Shown here: piece after piece, positions 47,236-59,705 of the stretch
Numbering within the stretch: the stretch's first letter is position 1
Layout of the letters: every line of letters begins with the position of its first letter
Assembly: GCA_022059125.1 (NCBI GenBank)
Contig: JAEUWY010000016.1
Location: 62,001-126,000, forward strand
Origin: Corynespora cassiicola
Lineage: Eukaryota; Ascomycota; Dothideomycetes; Pleosporales; Corynesporascaceae
Direction of reading: 5' to 3'
DNA: 64,000 bases
Program-made: the position numbers and the translations under genes
The notes under the pieces: model-generated
Database searches by the model: none
Told to the model about the DNA's origin: nothing
Seen by the model: only the letters and a program-made list of their open reading frames with translations

Positions 47236-48987
47236 CTACAGCATGGGCTTCACCTCGTCGGCGACCTTGAAGTCGGCGCCCGTCTTTGCGCGGACCTCGT
47301 CGACGGTGACGCCGTCTGCGACCTCGACCAGCGTGAGGCCGTCTGTGAAATCGACATCGAAAACGCACTATACACACGGTTGTTAGCCAAATCCGCACAA
47401 TGACCCCCGCTTGACCAAAAGCCAGGCCAAGGCCAGGAAGAAGAAAGGTAGCGAGGAGGAGGAGGAGGAGGAGGGAAAAATTAGACTCACCAAATCCGTA
47501 ATAATCCTACTCACGCACGACTTGCCGGTGAGGGGAAACTCGCACTGCTTCAAAATCTTGGGCCTGCCCTTCTTATCCGTGTGCTCCATGGTGACGACGA
47601 CCTTTGTGGCCTGGGGGTTTGACACGAGATCCATGGCGCCGCCGAAGCCCTTGACCTTGCCGGGCAACATCCAGTTGGCCAGGTCGCCGCGGGCGGAGAC
47701 TTGCATGGCGCCCAGGATAGTCAGGTCAATCTTTCCGGCGCGAATCATGCCAAACGACTCCTCGGAGCCGAAGCAGCTCGCGCCCGGCGCCAGCGTGACC
47801 GTCTCCTTGCCCGCATTGATGAGGTCCGGGTCCTCCTCTCCGGCCTTGGGGTAGGGTCCCAGACCCAAGATGCCGTTCTCGGACTGGAGCTGAACCTCTA
47901 CGCTTGCGTCGACGAAGGAGGGGGCGAGCATGGGCATGCCGATGCCGAGATTGGCGTACATGCCGTTCTTGAACTCTTTGGCGGCGCGGCGGACGATGCG
48001 CTCGCGCTTGGAGGCGGCATCGCCCGAGCCCAGGGCGGAGGTGGCGGCGGCCTGGGGGTCCTTTGCGTTGACGACCTTCTCGATGTTCTTGGGGGCGGTG
48101 GATTGGATGACGCGGTCGACGTAGATGCCCGGGACGTGGATTGCGTTCGGGGGCAACTCGCCCACCTCGACAATGTGCTCGGCCTCGACAATGGTGACTT
48201 TGGCGTTACGCGCCATGGCGCCGTTGAAGTTCTGCGCGGAGAAGCGGAACTGCACGTTGCCCAGGCGGTCCGCCTTGTACGCCTTGACAAAGGCGTAGTC
48301 GCCCCGGATGGCCTCCTCCATGACATAGCTCTTGCCGGAAAACACCTTGACATCGCGCGGGGTCGAGTACTGGGCAACGGAGCCGTCTGCGTTGTGGCGG
48401 AGGGCCAGCTCGCCCGTCTGCACGACGGTGCCAAAGGCGGCGGGCGTGTAGAAGGCGGGGATGCCGGCACCGCCCGCGCGGCAGCGCTCCGCCAGCGTGC
48501 CCTGGGGCGTGAGCTCCAGCTCCAGCTCGCCCGTCAGGTACATTTGCTCGAGCACCTTGTTCTCGCCCACGTACGAGGCGATCATCTTCTTGACCTGCTT
48601 GCTCTCGAGGAGCAGGCCCAGACCGCCTCCCACGACACCGGCGTTGTTGGACACGGCCGTCAGCCCCGTGATGTGCGGCGTCGCCTTGACCTGGTTAATG
48701 AGCGTGTCTGGGACGCCCGAGAGGCCGAAGCCGCCGCAGAGCAGGGTGCTGTCCGACTTCATGTCGGCGATGGCGGCCTCGGGTGACGAGAAGATCTTGT
48801 TGATCTCATTGCGGCGGTACGTGGTCGAGAAGCTTCGCGCGAGGTTGAAGTACGTCTACATTTGACATGTAAGTCTCAGCTGAACCGGCGGACGGTAGAA
48901 TTGAGAGGGGGGAGGAGGGGAAGCCACCTTGGTCGTACTGCGCGAGAAGTGCGACGCGGTGCGGAGAGTGCGGGATAGCGCCGGCAT
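47236..48987 (-). CDS. Succinyl-CoA:3-oxoacid CoA-transferase, mitochondrial
   Basis: Moves CoA from succinyl-CoA to acetoacetate (or related acids); class I CoA-transferase with fused alpha and beta halves. Exons 48928-48987, 47491-48855 and 47236-47367 give 518 residues; introns are 72 and 123 bp. The first exon is a presequence ([20 protein letters not shown]), continuing [12 protein letters not shown]. Alpha half: [40 protein letters not shown]. Beta half: [11 protein letters not shown], catalytic Glu in [38 protein letters not shown]. The last exon supplies [22 protein letters not shown] (GAG)n repeat lies inside the second intron at 47455-47475. Confidence 0.95.
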
Positions 48988-50658
48988 TGTTGCTGCTGTG
49001 GAGCTCCGGAGCTTGTCGAGATGGGTATGAGAGCTGTATTATGCTTCAATTCATGAGATGGGAGGGCGAGGACGCGGCAATCTGGGGCGGGAAGTGGAGG
49101 CGCAGCTGGAGCCGGACGGGGCGGATGCGAGAGAGGGCAGTGCGGTCGGCCATGGCGGCGTGAAGCTATTTGATTTAGGTGGTCGAGGGTTGCGTCGGCT
49201 GCTAAACGCGGGCGCGGCCGGGGCGGAACCGTTCCACGGCCTCGGCCCACGGCAGCCATCCGCCAACCCTGCGGAACTGGCTCGGAAAACGCCTCCACTT
49301 TCCGCGAACCAGCCTTCAACATCCGTCGTGTCGGTCCTGTCTGCCCTGTCGGGGCTGTATCTGTCTACGTCCTCGATTAGCATCTGCTTGGCTCGGAGCC
49401 GCTACTTGCACCAGCCATTGCTGTTTCGACTGCTTTACATTAACTTTATCAACAATGAGACTTCTCATATATTCGTGCTGCTCTAGAGATGTGAACAGTT
49501 TTTAAAACTCACTCAGACATTGGTGATGCCCAGGTGGGCTTGATGCTAGCGGCCTCCATTTCCATATCCGGGTGGTCTAGTGCCACGTGTAGATATGTTA
49601 GGAAAGAAGAGCAGAAGGATAATCCCAGGGACCACAGGTTACTATCACTAATTCCTAACTTTTCCTTCTTCAACATCTGCATTTTCAATCATACTCTAGC
49701 CGTATTGTCTTCACTTGAATATCTAGGTAGCGCATTAGCTATGTTTAGCATATAGTTGGCGTAGTGGGCAAACTTGGTGTATATGGCGTGTTCTATGTCA
49801 CAGGTAGATTCACGTTAGGTGATAATCGATGTGCTTTGGTAAATCAACTTCCGCACTGTCTAGATTGTGTAGAAATCACCCTGACACGGTCACTTTATTT
49901 TACGTTTCAACATATCCTCCCGTCTCTAATAATCGGCTGAAAAAGCCTTCTACAGCTTATTGGTATAGCCTTGGTAGCTTACTGGCGGTTGTTTTATTTA
50001 TTATAATTGTTGCTACTTTTAAAACGTGTCTAATCCTTTAATTTAGTACTAAAGTCTTAGTTAGACTGTATAATAGATAGAAATGTTAAACTAATAAGTA
50101 GCTGGTAATTACTATTACTTAGAAGTAAAAGAGCTAACAGATGGAAACAAAATCTCTTTCCAACACCGCCTTTTACCACATCAATCGCGTATAATTACAT
50201 ATAAGAAAAGCTGTCGCACAATACTACCATCACAGTCAAGTATCAGCAAGCCTCATTGACCGGCTTTTCGTTTAAACCAGGCCCTTACCGGAAAACTGTC
50301 TTATCGTATCGGTCGAGACCGTAAAATGGGCCCACGAGGCGTGTAAGAGCGGGGTTAATTTAGAATTAATGAGGAATGAACATGCGGCCAGCTGCACGAA
50401 ACCCCTGCGGTAAGCCTTTTTTGCTTTTTGCTTACGTTTTGCCTTCTTTGATGCAGCATTGGATGACCAAGATAGTTAGGGTCTCGCAGTTGTGTTGTCT
50501 TGTTGCCTTGTTGCCTTTTCAAAACCACTGTTGCCTGACCTGACCAACAACTATAAAGTATGTGACGTGTAATTGCGGAATGAAGGGCTTGTCTGCCCAT
50601 ATACGCATGAATACTGCCTTCTATTCATTTTCATTCCACTCATTGAATTACAAACATT
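48988..50658. other. Intergenic with AT-rich block 49.6-50.2 kb
   Basis: The first 500 bp is GC-rich promoter DNA. From about 49,880 to 50,150 sequence becomes strongly AT-rich with TTAA, TATTA and TAGTA words and no open frame, as in RIP-decayed repeats. Confidence 0.5.
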
Positions 50659-53087
50659 ATGCAATTCGACAACTTCCAGCCACAAGCGTCATGGAATCCT
50701 ATGATAGGATTCCAAGACGATATGGGTTGGAACCTTTTGGCACCTAATCTTACATTCCCCCCTCTGCCCGTCTTTGATGAAGCTCCAAAGGAGATTGGAC
50801 TCAAGGCCGGGATTCAGAGGTTTTACGAGGGTCCCAGAACCTGCAAGTGTTGTATCAATTGGGTGGAAAAAAAGCCCGAGGCTGTTCCTGATGACGCCAA
50901 AGATAAATACGACGGTGTTGCCGTGCGCATATATTTGGGCAAGGACCATTTTCAAGATACACTTGGGGGCTTAAAGGCTACGACACCACAGACTGTCGTC
51001 ATACAGAGCCCGATCATCCGAGAACGGGTCAAGTCAGTGCTTGCAGAAGCTGGCATGCCGGGCGAGGGCAAGGAGAAGATCACCATACACAGCCCTTTTA
51101 GGATCTTGTTCTTCACCTACAGCAACATGAAAAGACTACACGATGAATGCGACCCCGGAAGCGACGATCAAGCGCACTTCAAAGTGCTTCTTGAAGTCCT
51201 GGATGAGCTTTTTTTGGAAAGCTCGCAGCGGATCGCCGACCTTCATGACCAAAACCTTATCGATTGTCGATATATCTGGACCCTCTTTCCGAAGGGCATA
51301 CTCATCTACAATAAGTCGCATGGCGAGGATTTGGTTTATGAGCTGCTCAATGTCGACCTGGAACGCAAGAAAAACCTCTGGCTTATAAATTGCCGCGGAG
51401 TATCTTTCAACGGCACTTCATATGGCTGGTCTCATATCACGTTGTCACAGCCGATCTTCCACGGAACCAGAGTTATAACTGATCTCGTCGCTTATCCTCT
51501 CAAATTTCATCAAAACTCTGACGCGCTTGAGCGAAAGTTTCTGCAGCGAGGAGAAATCGTATTGAACTATCAGGACATGAGCTACAAAGAGTACTCGGGC
51601 GATGCTCGATTGTGTCCGGATGAGGGAGAAGACGATTTCAATGATGAGAAGAGAAGAAAAAGTGCAAATGTAAGCAAAGGCACGATTAGCTCGGATATTC
51701 AGTCCTTGATTTCAAATTTTCTTTTAACATCGAAGCTGACCATTTCAAGGTTACAGGAAGGGTAATGGTGGATCATCATTCGTACTTCAAGTACAATCCT
51801 TTCTGGGTACCGGAAATTGAATCCTTGGTCACCCCCAGTGTAGGAATGGACAAGTCAGGAGAAACCGAAGACGTCACTTTGCGAGTATCGGAACGACCTA
51901 CAATCGCGAAACAGAATTGGAACAAGGCGTACGTTCAAAAGGAGAAGCGGTGGTTGATGCTGCTAAATCCATTCTTACCTGGGTTTTCCTTCAAGGATAA
52001 CAGCTGGTGTAGGTTCTCCCACATTGTCTCACAAATACACCCCATCTGACTAACCAGAAGTCTGGCTATCGGTTTCTCATTTAAAACCGGTACAGTGGAA
52101 TAGTGAGGCTTACGGAAGCGTTATATTTCCAGCCTCGACTAAGGACTTACTATTGACTCTTGTGCAACATCACAAACAGCTGAAGCGCGTATCCACCGAC
52201 GTAATTGAGGGCAAAGGTTGGCCATCGCCATCTATAGGTAGTCTATAGATGATTTACAGCTGACACTGATTAGGACAAGGCCTTGTAGTTATGATGAGTG
52301 GCCCACCAGGAACGGGGAAGACTTTGACGGTGGAGGCCAGTATGAAAGTCGGAAAACACCAGATGCACCCGCTAATGGTTCCAGTTGCCGACCAAGCCCA
52401 GAAACCAGTCCATTATATTCAAGCTGATATGCTTGGCTCATCAGCTCACGCTGTCAGTTGTAATGTCCGTCGAGCGTTTGACTTGTGCATGGAATGGGAT
52501 GCAATCTTGCTTTTTGATGGTCGGAGCCAGCTCAACATTGTCAACTTTTAGAGCTAACCTTTCAGTAGAGGCTGATGCTTTTCTGCACAAGCGTGGGACG
52601 TCAAATTCTGGCAGAGATGACATTGTCTGCGGTATGGGCCCTGGGAGCGATTTTTTATAGCTCATGCTAACGATTCCCAGTCATGCTGAGGGCTGTGGAG
52701 TATTACAGCGGTATTGTTTTCTTCACAACCAATATTCCTGATGTTCTGGATCCTGCATTCCTATCACGCTTCGACATGCACCTGGTATTCCCACCACTTT
52801 CGGAAGAGACCAGAAACACGCTCTGGAGTCAAAAGATCGACTCAGCAAGTCTCCAAAACAATGTTAGAGTGCACCTGTCTGAGTCAGATATGGCCCGGCT
52901 TTCATCATACAATCTGAACGGACGCGAAATCAAGAATATCATCAAGATAGCCTTTAAATGGTCCACACTTAAACAGGAGGAACTGACCATTGAGCGCCTC
53001 ATTACATCTATTTCCGTAACTATACCACAGAATGAAGGAGATGAGCACGAGAGGTCATTGAAGCGGAAGCGCGTAATCGAGTTATAG
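50659..53087 (+). CDS. AAA+ ATPase with DUF7025-type N-terminal region
   Basis: Fungal-expanded ATPase family of unknown role. Seven exons: 50659-51669, 51750-52008, 52061-52216, 52274-52339, 52385-52519, 52569-52631, 52681-53087; 698 residues. Introns are 80, 52, 57, 45, 49, 49 and... six in all, with CTAAC/CTGAC branch points. The first 340 residues hold the DUF7025-type region (RILFFTYSNMKRLHDE, YIWTLFPKGILIY, GVSFNGTSYGW). The linker VTGRVMVDHHSYFKYN is family-typical. The AAA module has Walker A GPPGTGKT (about 484-491), Walker B ILLFDEAD formed across the fifth intron, sensor FFTTNIPD and the arginine-finger region AFLSRFDMHLVFPPL; NGREIKNIIKIAF is in the lid. All splice phases agree, so it appears intact. 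The 45-bp fourth intron is a multiple of three. Confidence 0.88.
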
Positions 53088-53137
53088 ATGCGTCATTGAT
53101 TTAAATACATCAAGTTTCTCCTTATTAATCTCCTGAA

Positions 53138-54893
53138 TTAGTCACTGGAACTGCTGTTGTCACCATCATCATCATCGCTGTCATCATCACTGTCTGATAT
53201 GTGAATTCCAAGAGGCGCAATGCCCAGTGGTTCCCATCGATCCTTATTTGGCGGGTCCGCGTCAAACTGCTCCTTTTTTGTACGCTTACGGCACCAGTGT
53301 GTCTTCTCCAAATCATCTGGCCGGAATATAGTTGAAGGTTCTGAGGAAGCCATCGGATCCCAATAACCTGGTTCTACGCAGTGTTCGTGATCTGCTGAAC
53401 AAAGTTCATCCATAGCCACATCATCGTGATTGCGCTTGCAAGGAATATGCCCGGGCCAACCTTTCAAAGACAGCGACCAAATTTCTTGACCAGTTGACTT
53501 ATTGACGACCGGTTTTCCTCGTAGGAATCTGGATGATAGGCCCCTTCGGAGTGGAACATTGACTTGGACAGGGCCTAGGTGACCAATGCAGTCGAAGGCA
53601 ACAATGTCCCTCTCACAGATATCACATTCCGGTCCCCCTCGGTGATCGAATACAATAGCTAATCTCAGAAAGATTACTTTCTCAGACCGGGCTGGTAGCT
53701 GCATCATAATATAAAGTTCGGACGTATCCATCGCAGGATAGGTTGCATCCGTGGAGCCAAAATATTTGCTGGCTATCGTTTCGGCACCCTCGAGTTCTTC
53801 TGAGCTCATCTCAACCCAAGGTTGTTTCCAAGCATTGATGTCGTCGTTTTGGAGACCAAGTAGCTGATGACAGAGGCTCGAATGCTTGAGCTGGAATTTG
53901 AGCTGGTTATGTATCGATGTGATATCCGCCTCGGAAAAACTGCGGGTAGTCGTGAGTTTGAAATAGAACTTTGGCACACGCAGGGTTTTTCTTGTAGTTC
54001 TTTTGGGGTCTCCGATATCGAATGATGGTGGATCACGCGTCCAGATTGCCAAGGACGACGCCAAGTCGAGGGCGCGTCTGAGGATATCCTCAGGGTTTAC
54101 GTGGGGGGCGCTTTCGGGATGCATGATACCAGATATACCAAATTGATGAATATGGGTTCGCGATCGAAGGTCTGAGGAGTGGGTGGGCAAGAACACCTCC
54201 GTTTTTAGGATCATTTGCCCACTCCCAAAAAGCTTCTCTAGGGTCGCCTCCAACTCGGCTACGTAAGCCGAGCTTGGCCCTCCCATCGCTTGCCTTGGGG
54301 TATAATACGTGACATTTGATGGTGTTTCTGTACAATGACATTAAAATACGATATAACAATGAGTTGTATGATGGTTGTATCATTTACCTGCAGACGGTGA
54401 GGGTTGTGTCACGGATCTCACAAAATCTCTGTTTCGAAATCTGTCCAGGCGCCCGTCGTCAATCACCTGCCCATTCCTCATGAACTCTGTTTTGCGGCCC
54501 TGCCTCATGCGAGCATCCTGTTTCGCTATTAGTACCAGCATCTCGGATTTTCCCAAGTTTTTGGAAAGTTTCCATTTCTTCACCATCTCTAGGAACTTCC
54601 TTCTACTGTTGGATTGTTAGCACATCCAAGTAACGCTGAGTATAGCCTTCTTACCCGACTGGAAAATTGTGTTCGGATTTCAATCGTTCGAGGACGATAT
54701 CCACGTGTAAGTCATCCGTGATGTAGAGCTTGATGATGTTATTCTTCTGTGCTTCCCAATTTTCCTGCGAATGCCTCTGCCGCGTTTGATTGGCTTTGGT
54801 GCTTTGGCTAGTCAAGCTTATAGCTGTTGAAGCGTCAAAGCCTCTGAGGTCATTGCCTCGAGGTAGTATCTTCCGTTTTTTGTCAGGCTCCAT
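53138..54893 (-). CDS. Clr5-domain protein
   Basis: Protein with an N-terminal Clr5 domain (PF14420), a short helical module named after a fission-yeast silencing factor and common in large fungal families. Exons 54655-54893, 54388-54605 and 53138-54327 give 548 residues; introns are 49 and 60 bp. Clr5 block at about 46-97: ENWEAQKNNIIKLYI, HVDIVLERLKSEHNF, then, across the splice, GRRKFLEMVKKWKLSKN. The rest is not recognised; it has CDICERDI and LGPVQVNVPLRRG segments, scattered Cys/His (a metal site is possible) and ends with a Ser/Asp tract. Its stop lies 50 bp from that of the AAA gene. The start is the first ATG; the longer frame opens with TTG only. Confidence 0.8.
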
Positions 54894-57800
54894 TCGTTTC
54901 AAAAGTCGGACTGATTGTAGGAGGATAGTAGGCAGAGCAGAATGCGCGACTAGAAAAATATGAGATTAGGAGAAGGCAGCGGGTGCCTAGGAAATGCCAA
55001 TCTGCCTGCACCAGCTGAGGCGACGATCAGTCAGCTCACCGGTGAGATTGGTGACGTTGCAGCGTATCGGCTGGTAAACAGAAGTGCATTGCAGATACGG
55101 ACAATCATCATTGGACCACAAGCTTACCGCACTTTTGAAAGGTTTCGGAGCCCGCGCTGCCTGGGTGGATAATGAAGCGGAAGCTCAAATTTTGGGCCAG
55201 TACTAACTCGAAAAAGCCCTTCAACAGGAATGCATCCATGCATTGGCTGCTTGTTATTGGAAGAGAAAGCTACTGCATTTATGTGAAATATGATCATGCT
55301 TCTTGGCGCGGCCGCCATTTAGGCCCGTACAAGAAACGCTGGAATGTGAACAGGGTCTAGAGGTGGACAGCTAGCCGCTTGTAGTTGATCAAATGATCTA
55401 TCGCACTTTTGAAGAGATTTGGAGTACTTTCTGTAAGCTCGTCAGCGTAATCAGCCTATGGTCGAAGCTGCCAATGATATCATTACGCGAGGCCGTGTTG
55501 TCCGGTCCTCTAACAAACACAAGTGCAGTATTCAAAATTGGCCAATAAGAGAGTCGCGCCTATTGTAGAGCCATCGTTACGCATGCCATTTTCGTCTCGC
55601 TCTTTAGCTATACATAATATCATTCATCATCACTAGGATGTCTTAGTTCATAAGGTTTGGCAGGTTTTTGATATTTCATTGAAGCCCAATGCAAGGCCCG
55701 TTGCAAGCGTGAACCATGCACCGGGAGGTACAACAGCCACTCAAACTTCTCTGATATCTGAATGCACTTCTGCCTTGCGAGAAGCTCCTGTTGGCCCCGG
55801 AAAATCAGAATCAAGGCAAAGTAAAAATCTCGGCCTGTCCGAGAAGTATTTAAGTACGGGATGAGGCCCACAAGTATAACGCTGCTAGGTTATCTGTGAA
55901 TTTCTCGATTGAAGCAGTTATTAACGTAACAAAATTTCTCGCCATCCCTTTTTGTAATTCAATACTGGCAATGGGCATCCCGAACTACAATTACGGTATA
56001 TAGTTATAAGTCATATACCAGATCTCAGCTGACTATCTTCATAGCCAAAATTATTGACGGAACAAATCTACAAGGCCAAGCGTTGGCTGCTAATGGGCAA
56101 CGGTAAGCTCACCGTCTATTTAGAATAGTAGACCCATCATGGAAATATCTTTGTCTTCCTGCTTACTGTTTTCCTACGCAACCCGTGTTTCAGGATCACT
56201 GTAGGTTTTTGAACTCTTGGGTGTTGTGTTTATATCTTTTAGACACACCAGTCCCCTACGTGCTGTAATCGAATAAAATCATAATGAGGTCCTCCAGTCT
56301 GACGTCCTAAAAACTAGGCACCCTACGAGTGTTGTCCATGAGATACGAGGCGTGGGAGCCTGGGTTGAGGGAGCAGGGCAGGGGGGGCCAGTGACGGAAG
56401 AGCAGCAAGGACCACGGGGGAGCGCGGCAACACCCCAAGAGCAGCATTCTACAAGCCAAGGAAATCCGGAAGCAGAATTGTCAAGAATGGATACGTGGTT
56501 GAATGAGTCGTATAGTACTCAACCTTGGTGCTCAATCACTGCACAGGCCCAAAGCAAGCCTTCAGATCTAAATAGGAATGTTTAAAGCCAGAATTTTGAG
56601 TCAGCTGGGCCTTAAATAGTACTTAGGAATACATTAGAGTATGAAAAGTTTTTCAAGCTCGCTTAGTTTCCCATGTGACATCTGAAGTGAGATTTTTGGA
56701 ATACCACGCCTTTTCACGTGTATTGACACATGAGCACCAGTATTTGTTGCCTAATTCTTGGAACCTTGAAATCCCCCTAATAGCTCATCTTTTGGACACA
56801 GCTTCACTCCAGAGACACGTCGACACTAAATATATTGAGTGCATCTCACTTCAAATTCAATCTTCCGCTTTAATTTAAACCTTATCCTTGCATTAAAAAT
56901 ATGAAAGAGAGAAGATCTGGGTCCGAAAAGATGGGCTCAAGTATGAGAGGACCTACTAGGAGGGAATTTACCAGCTACAAAGGTCTTTCGGTGGGTATAG
57001 CCAAGCATCAATGCTCATCAGAAGCTTTGAAGAAATTTCCTTGACTTGGAATGTAACCAAAATTGAATTAGAGATGGCTTCAATTGGAAACTGGCGGTTT
57101 TCTTCAGCGATACCGTCCAGGATACCGTCTGCGATGATCAGGATCTAATCGGCAGGTTCAAGGAATACAGCCCGGAGCTTCGAGAAGAGCCTTTTTATAG
57201 ATATCGGGTCATATGGTCAACCAGCCGCGGATATGCTGGATTTATGCGATTGCTTCAGTTGATTACTACAGCAGTCTTTTTCCCCAACTTGACTATGGAA
57301 AAGATGGCCAGCTAAAGATCGCAGTCCCTGGATCGGTTTTTGGTCTGAATGAATAGGTGACACGGCCTAGCTCTCCTCCGGGTCTCACTTGCACATATAT
57401 AGTAGTGATTACAGGATACTCATGAGCTCGTAACTTCCAAAGAAAAGTTTACACCTTCGGAAAAAATCCGAGAAGTTTTCCGTTCCTAACCGAAATACCA
57501 TTTTCACGAGTTGGGCTCGCCTGAGAATTGTTTTCGGCGCCAATTAACACATTAAAAACAAGCTAAGCCCGATTTTGGATCCTGATAGCCTGCTAGCTTG
57601 ATATCTATCATTTGAGACATTGATTGGGTCTGTACGGCTATTTTCCAGTATAGTTGGATTCACTCCACTGAACGAGCTAGTCTTTTTGTATTTGGATATC
57701 TCTCCAGCTAATGAGATATACTACGCCTGCCTCCAATGTTCCCCTGCGCTTTGAACTACTACTTCATTTTATGCAGAGTCGGGCTTTCCACAGGAATTAT

Positions 57801-59705
57801 TATGTCAAACTGTAAGTTTCTCTTATTGATTCAATCGATATTGTTGGTGTCTAGCAAGTGACTTAGTCGTGTATATCCATTTATCTTGAATCCATACGAT
57901 ATCGGCTCCAAAGAACTTCCTTCAATCTCAGGGCAGCTGCACAACGTAACCTCATCACTTCAAAGCATAAAAGTAATGCAAGTCTCCCATCGATCCCCCT
58001 CTCCACTTCCCAATCTCCCTAATCCACACCAACGGCTATCGCCCGACGATAGGACCCAGGGTTTAACGCACGGGAAAGGCGCAGTCTAGCACCCAAGCGG
58101 CAAAGTCCAGGCACAACACATATTCTCCGAGCAAGGCGACCAACAGGCCCTCCAATCACATCGCAGCTGCGTACAGCGGACAAACCGACGCCTTGGAATC
58201 AAGGCAAGCACCTCAACAGCCAGTCCACCATTCCGGCATTCCCATTTTCCACCGGGCACCCTCATACGCACCCTCATACACCACAAAGAAAGTAAAAAAA
58301 GGCTCAATGGCGTCTCTACGACCACGCCATTATCCCAACCTCCCCAGCTAGCTTCGCACCCCTCAGCATCGGGAACCACACCGACCTTCCCCATCCAGAA
58401 CCCGCTCTCCTTGGCCCTGAGTCCCCCATATTACACAATCAAGACTTGGAAAAATAGCCCTCCCCTCCCCCAATTACCACGACCAACCCTGCATCTCACA
58501 TTCCCACCGCACCGGTCCCAGTGGCGTCCCGACCCGAAGCTGATGCCAACGCCCCCTCCCTCCCTTACTCACCTAGGGCTGACCCGCGGCAGCGCCGACG
58601 AACAGGGCGTACGCGCGAATGTCAGTCTCATCCGTCCGCAGAGACGGTACGTACGGCCGTTAGGTCGTTAGTCTGGGCATCGGGCCGGCGAGCAAAAATC
58701 GTGCGTTCTGGCCTGCTGTCTTGTACCCTCCCCTCCCCTCCCTTCCCAGCAGAACGTAGCGTACGCGCCCGGCCTGGTAAACGGGCGCACCGCAAGACCC
58801 CGCTTACGCTAGCCCGGGGGGCGAAACTGCGGAGCGGGACGCTGTGATTGGCGGGCTCGCTCGGGCGAAGGATTGGGCTGTGCTGTTCCTGGGGGGTGTT
58901 GCCGGACCGTCACACCAGCATGGCTCACGGCCATTTAGCATTTCTTTGGCCTTTGAGAAGGGGGTTTTGCTTCTGGAGAAAGAAGGAAGGGTTGCAGATG
59001 CAGAGGGACCGGACCCTGATTTCGCCTACCCATGTGCCCGTTGTCTGCGGTGGAGGGCCTGGCTTCGCTTGCCCTGGTCGTGGGCCGTTTGGTAAGCTTG
59101 GGGAATAAGCATGTTCGGTCAGCCCCAGCCGCAGCGGGTATACATACACACACACCCACACATGTCATCAGTACTGTATTCTCGAGCCTTTTTCTTGCGC
59201 TTAGCGCGGACGAGTTGCAACCGGCATACCATGAATCCGTAAATGCTGGCTGCCAGGGGGAGGAAAAAAGCGGGGCTATGGAATCATGGCCTGAGCCGGG
59301 GAGCGGAGCTGTGTGCATATCCGACCTGGATGGAAAGTGTTGCACTCCCAACGGACGACTGCCGAAAGGATCTGGGCCGGTTTGCCCTGGAGCTTGTTAT
59401 CGCCCTGCTTTTGCTGCATACCGCTGGAAAAAAACCGGTGGCACGTGCATGGTACTGCGCATGTGTGCAAATTTTGATACATTTCGGGGGGCTCGCTGAG
59501 CCCGTGGACTTTTTCTGATGCTGTCATACAGATTCACGTCCGATAATACATACTTCTCGTTTGTCTCATGATAGTCGTCCAATCACAGGTATCCAAATGC
59601 CCTTCCAAGTCGCTATGCAGGGGAACAAAAAAAAAAGTTGGGAATAGTACAGAGTTGAAGATAAGATGATATCGCGGGCGGGGGAAAAAAAGGTGGTGGC
59701 TGTGC
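54894..59705. other. Gene-poor, partly decayed 4.8-kb stretch
   Basis: No intact gene is supported. AT-rich parts alternate with GC-rich ones (58.4-59.0 kb). The sequence CGCACTTTTGAA occurs twice (55129-55140 and 55400-55411), each followed by a similar G/T-rich context. A start-less coding-like remnant lies at 57067-57315. Confidence 0.5.
57067..57315 (+). pseudogene. Start-less coding-like remnant, 82 codons
   Basis: Open for 82 codons from just after a TGA to a TAA, with protein-like composition (DDQDLIGRFKEYSPELREEP, then YRVIWSTSRGYAGFMRLLQL). No suitable ATG precedes it, though GAATTAG at 57064-57070 could be a splice acceptor. Family not recognised. Most likely a gene fragment or an exon of a decayed gene. 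Confidence 0.35.

Noticed and set aside
47701..48786. 361-codon plus-strand frame
   Set aside because: Antisense of the CoA-transferase exon; repetitive Leu/Gly/Asp composition typical for antisense of GC-rich genes.
55124..55411. Repeated CGCACTTTTGAA context as a tandem protein repeat
   Set aside because: Only two short copies with weak similarity outside the core; no continuous frame joins them.
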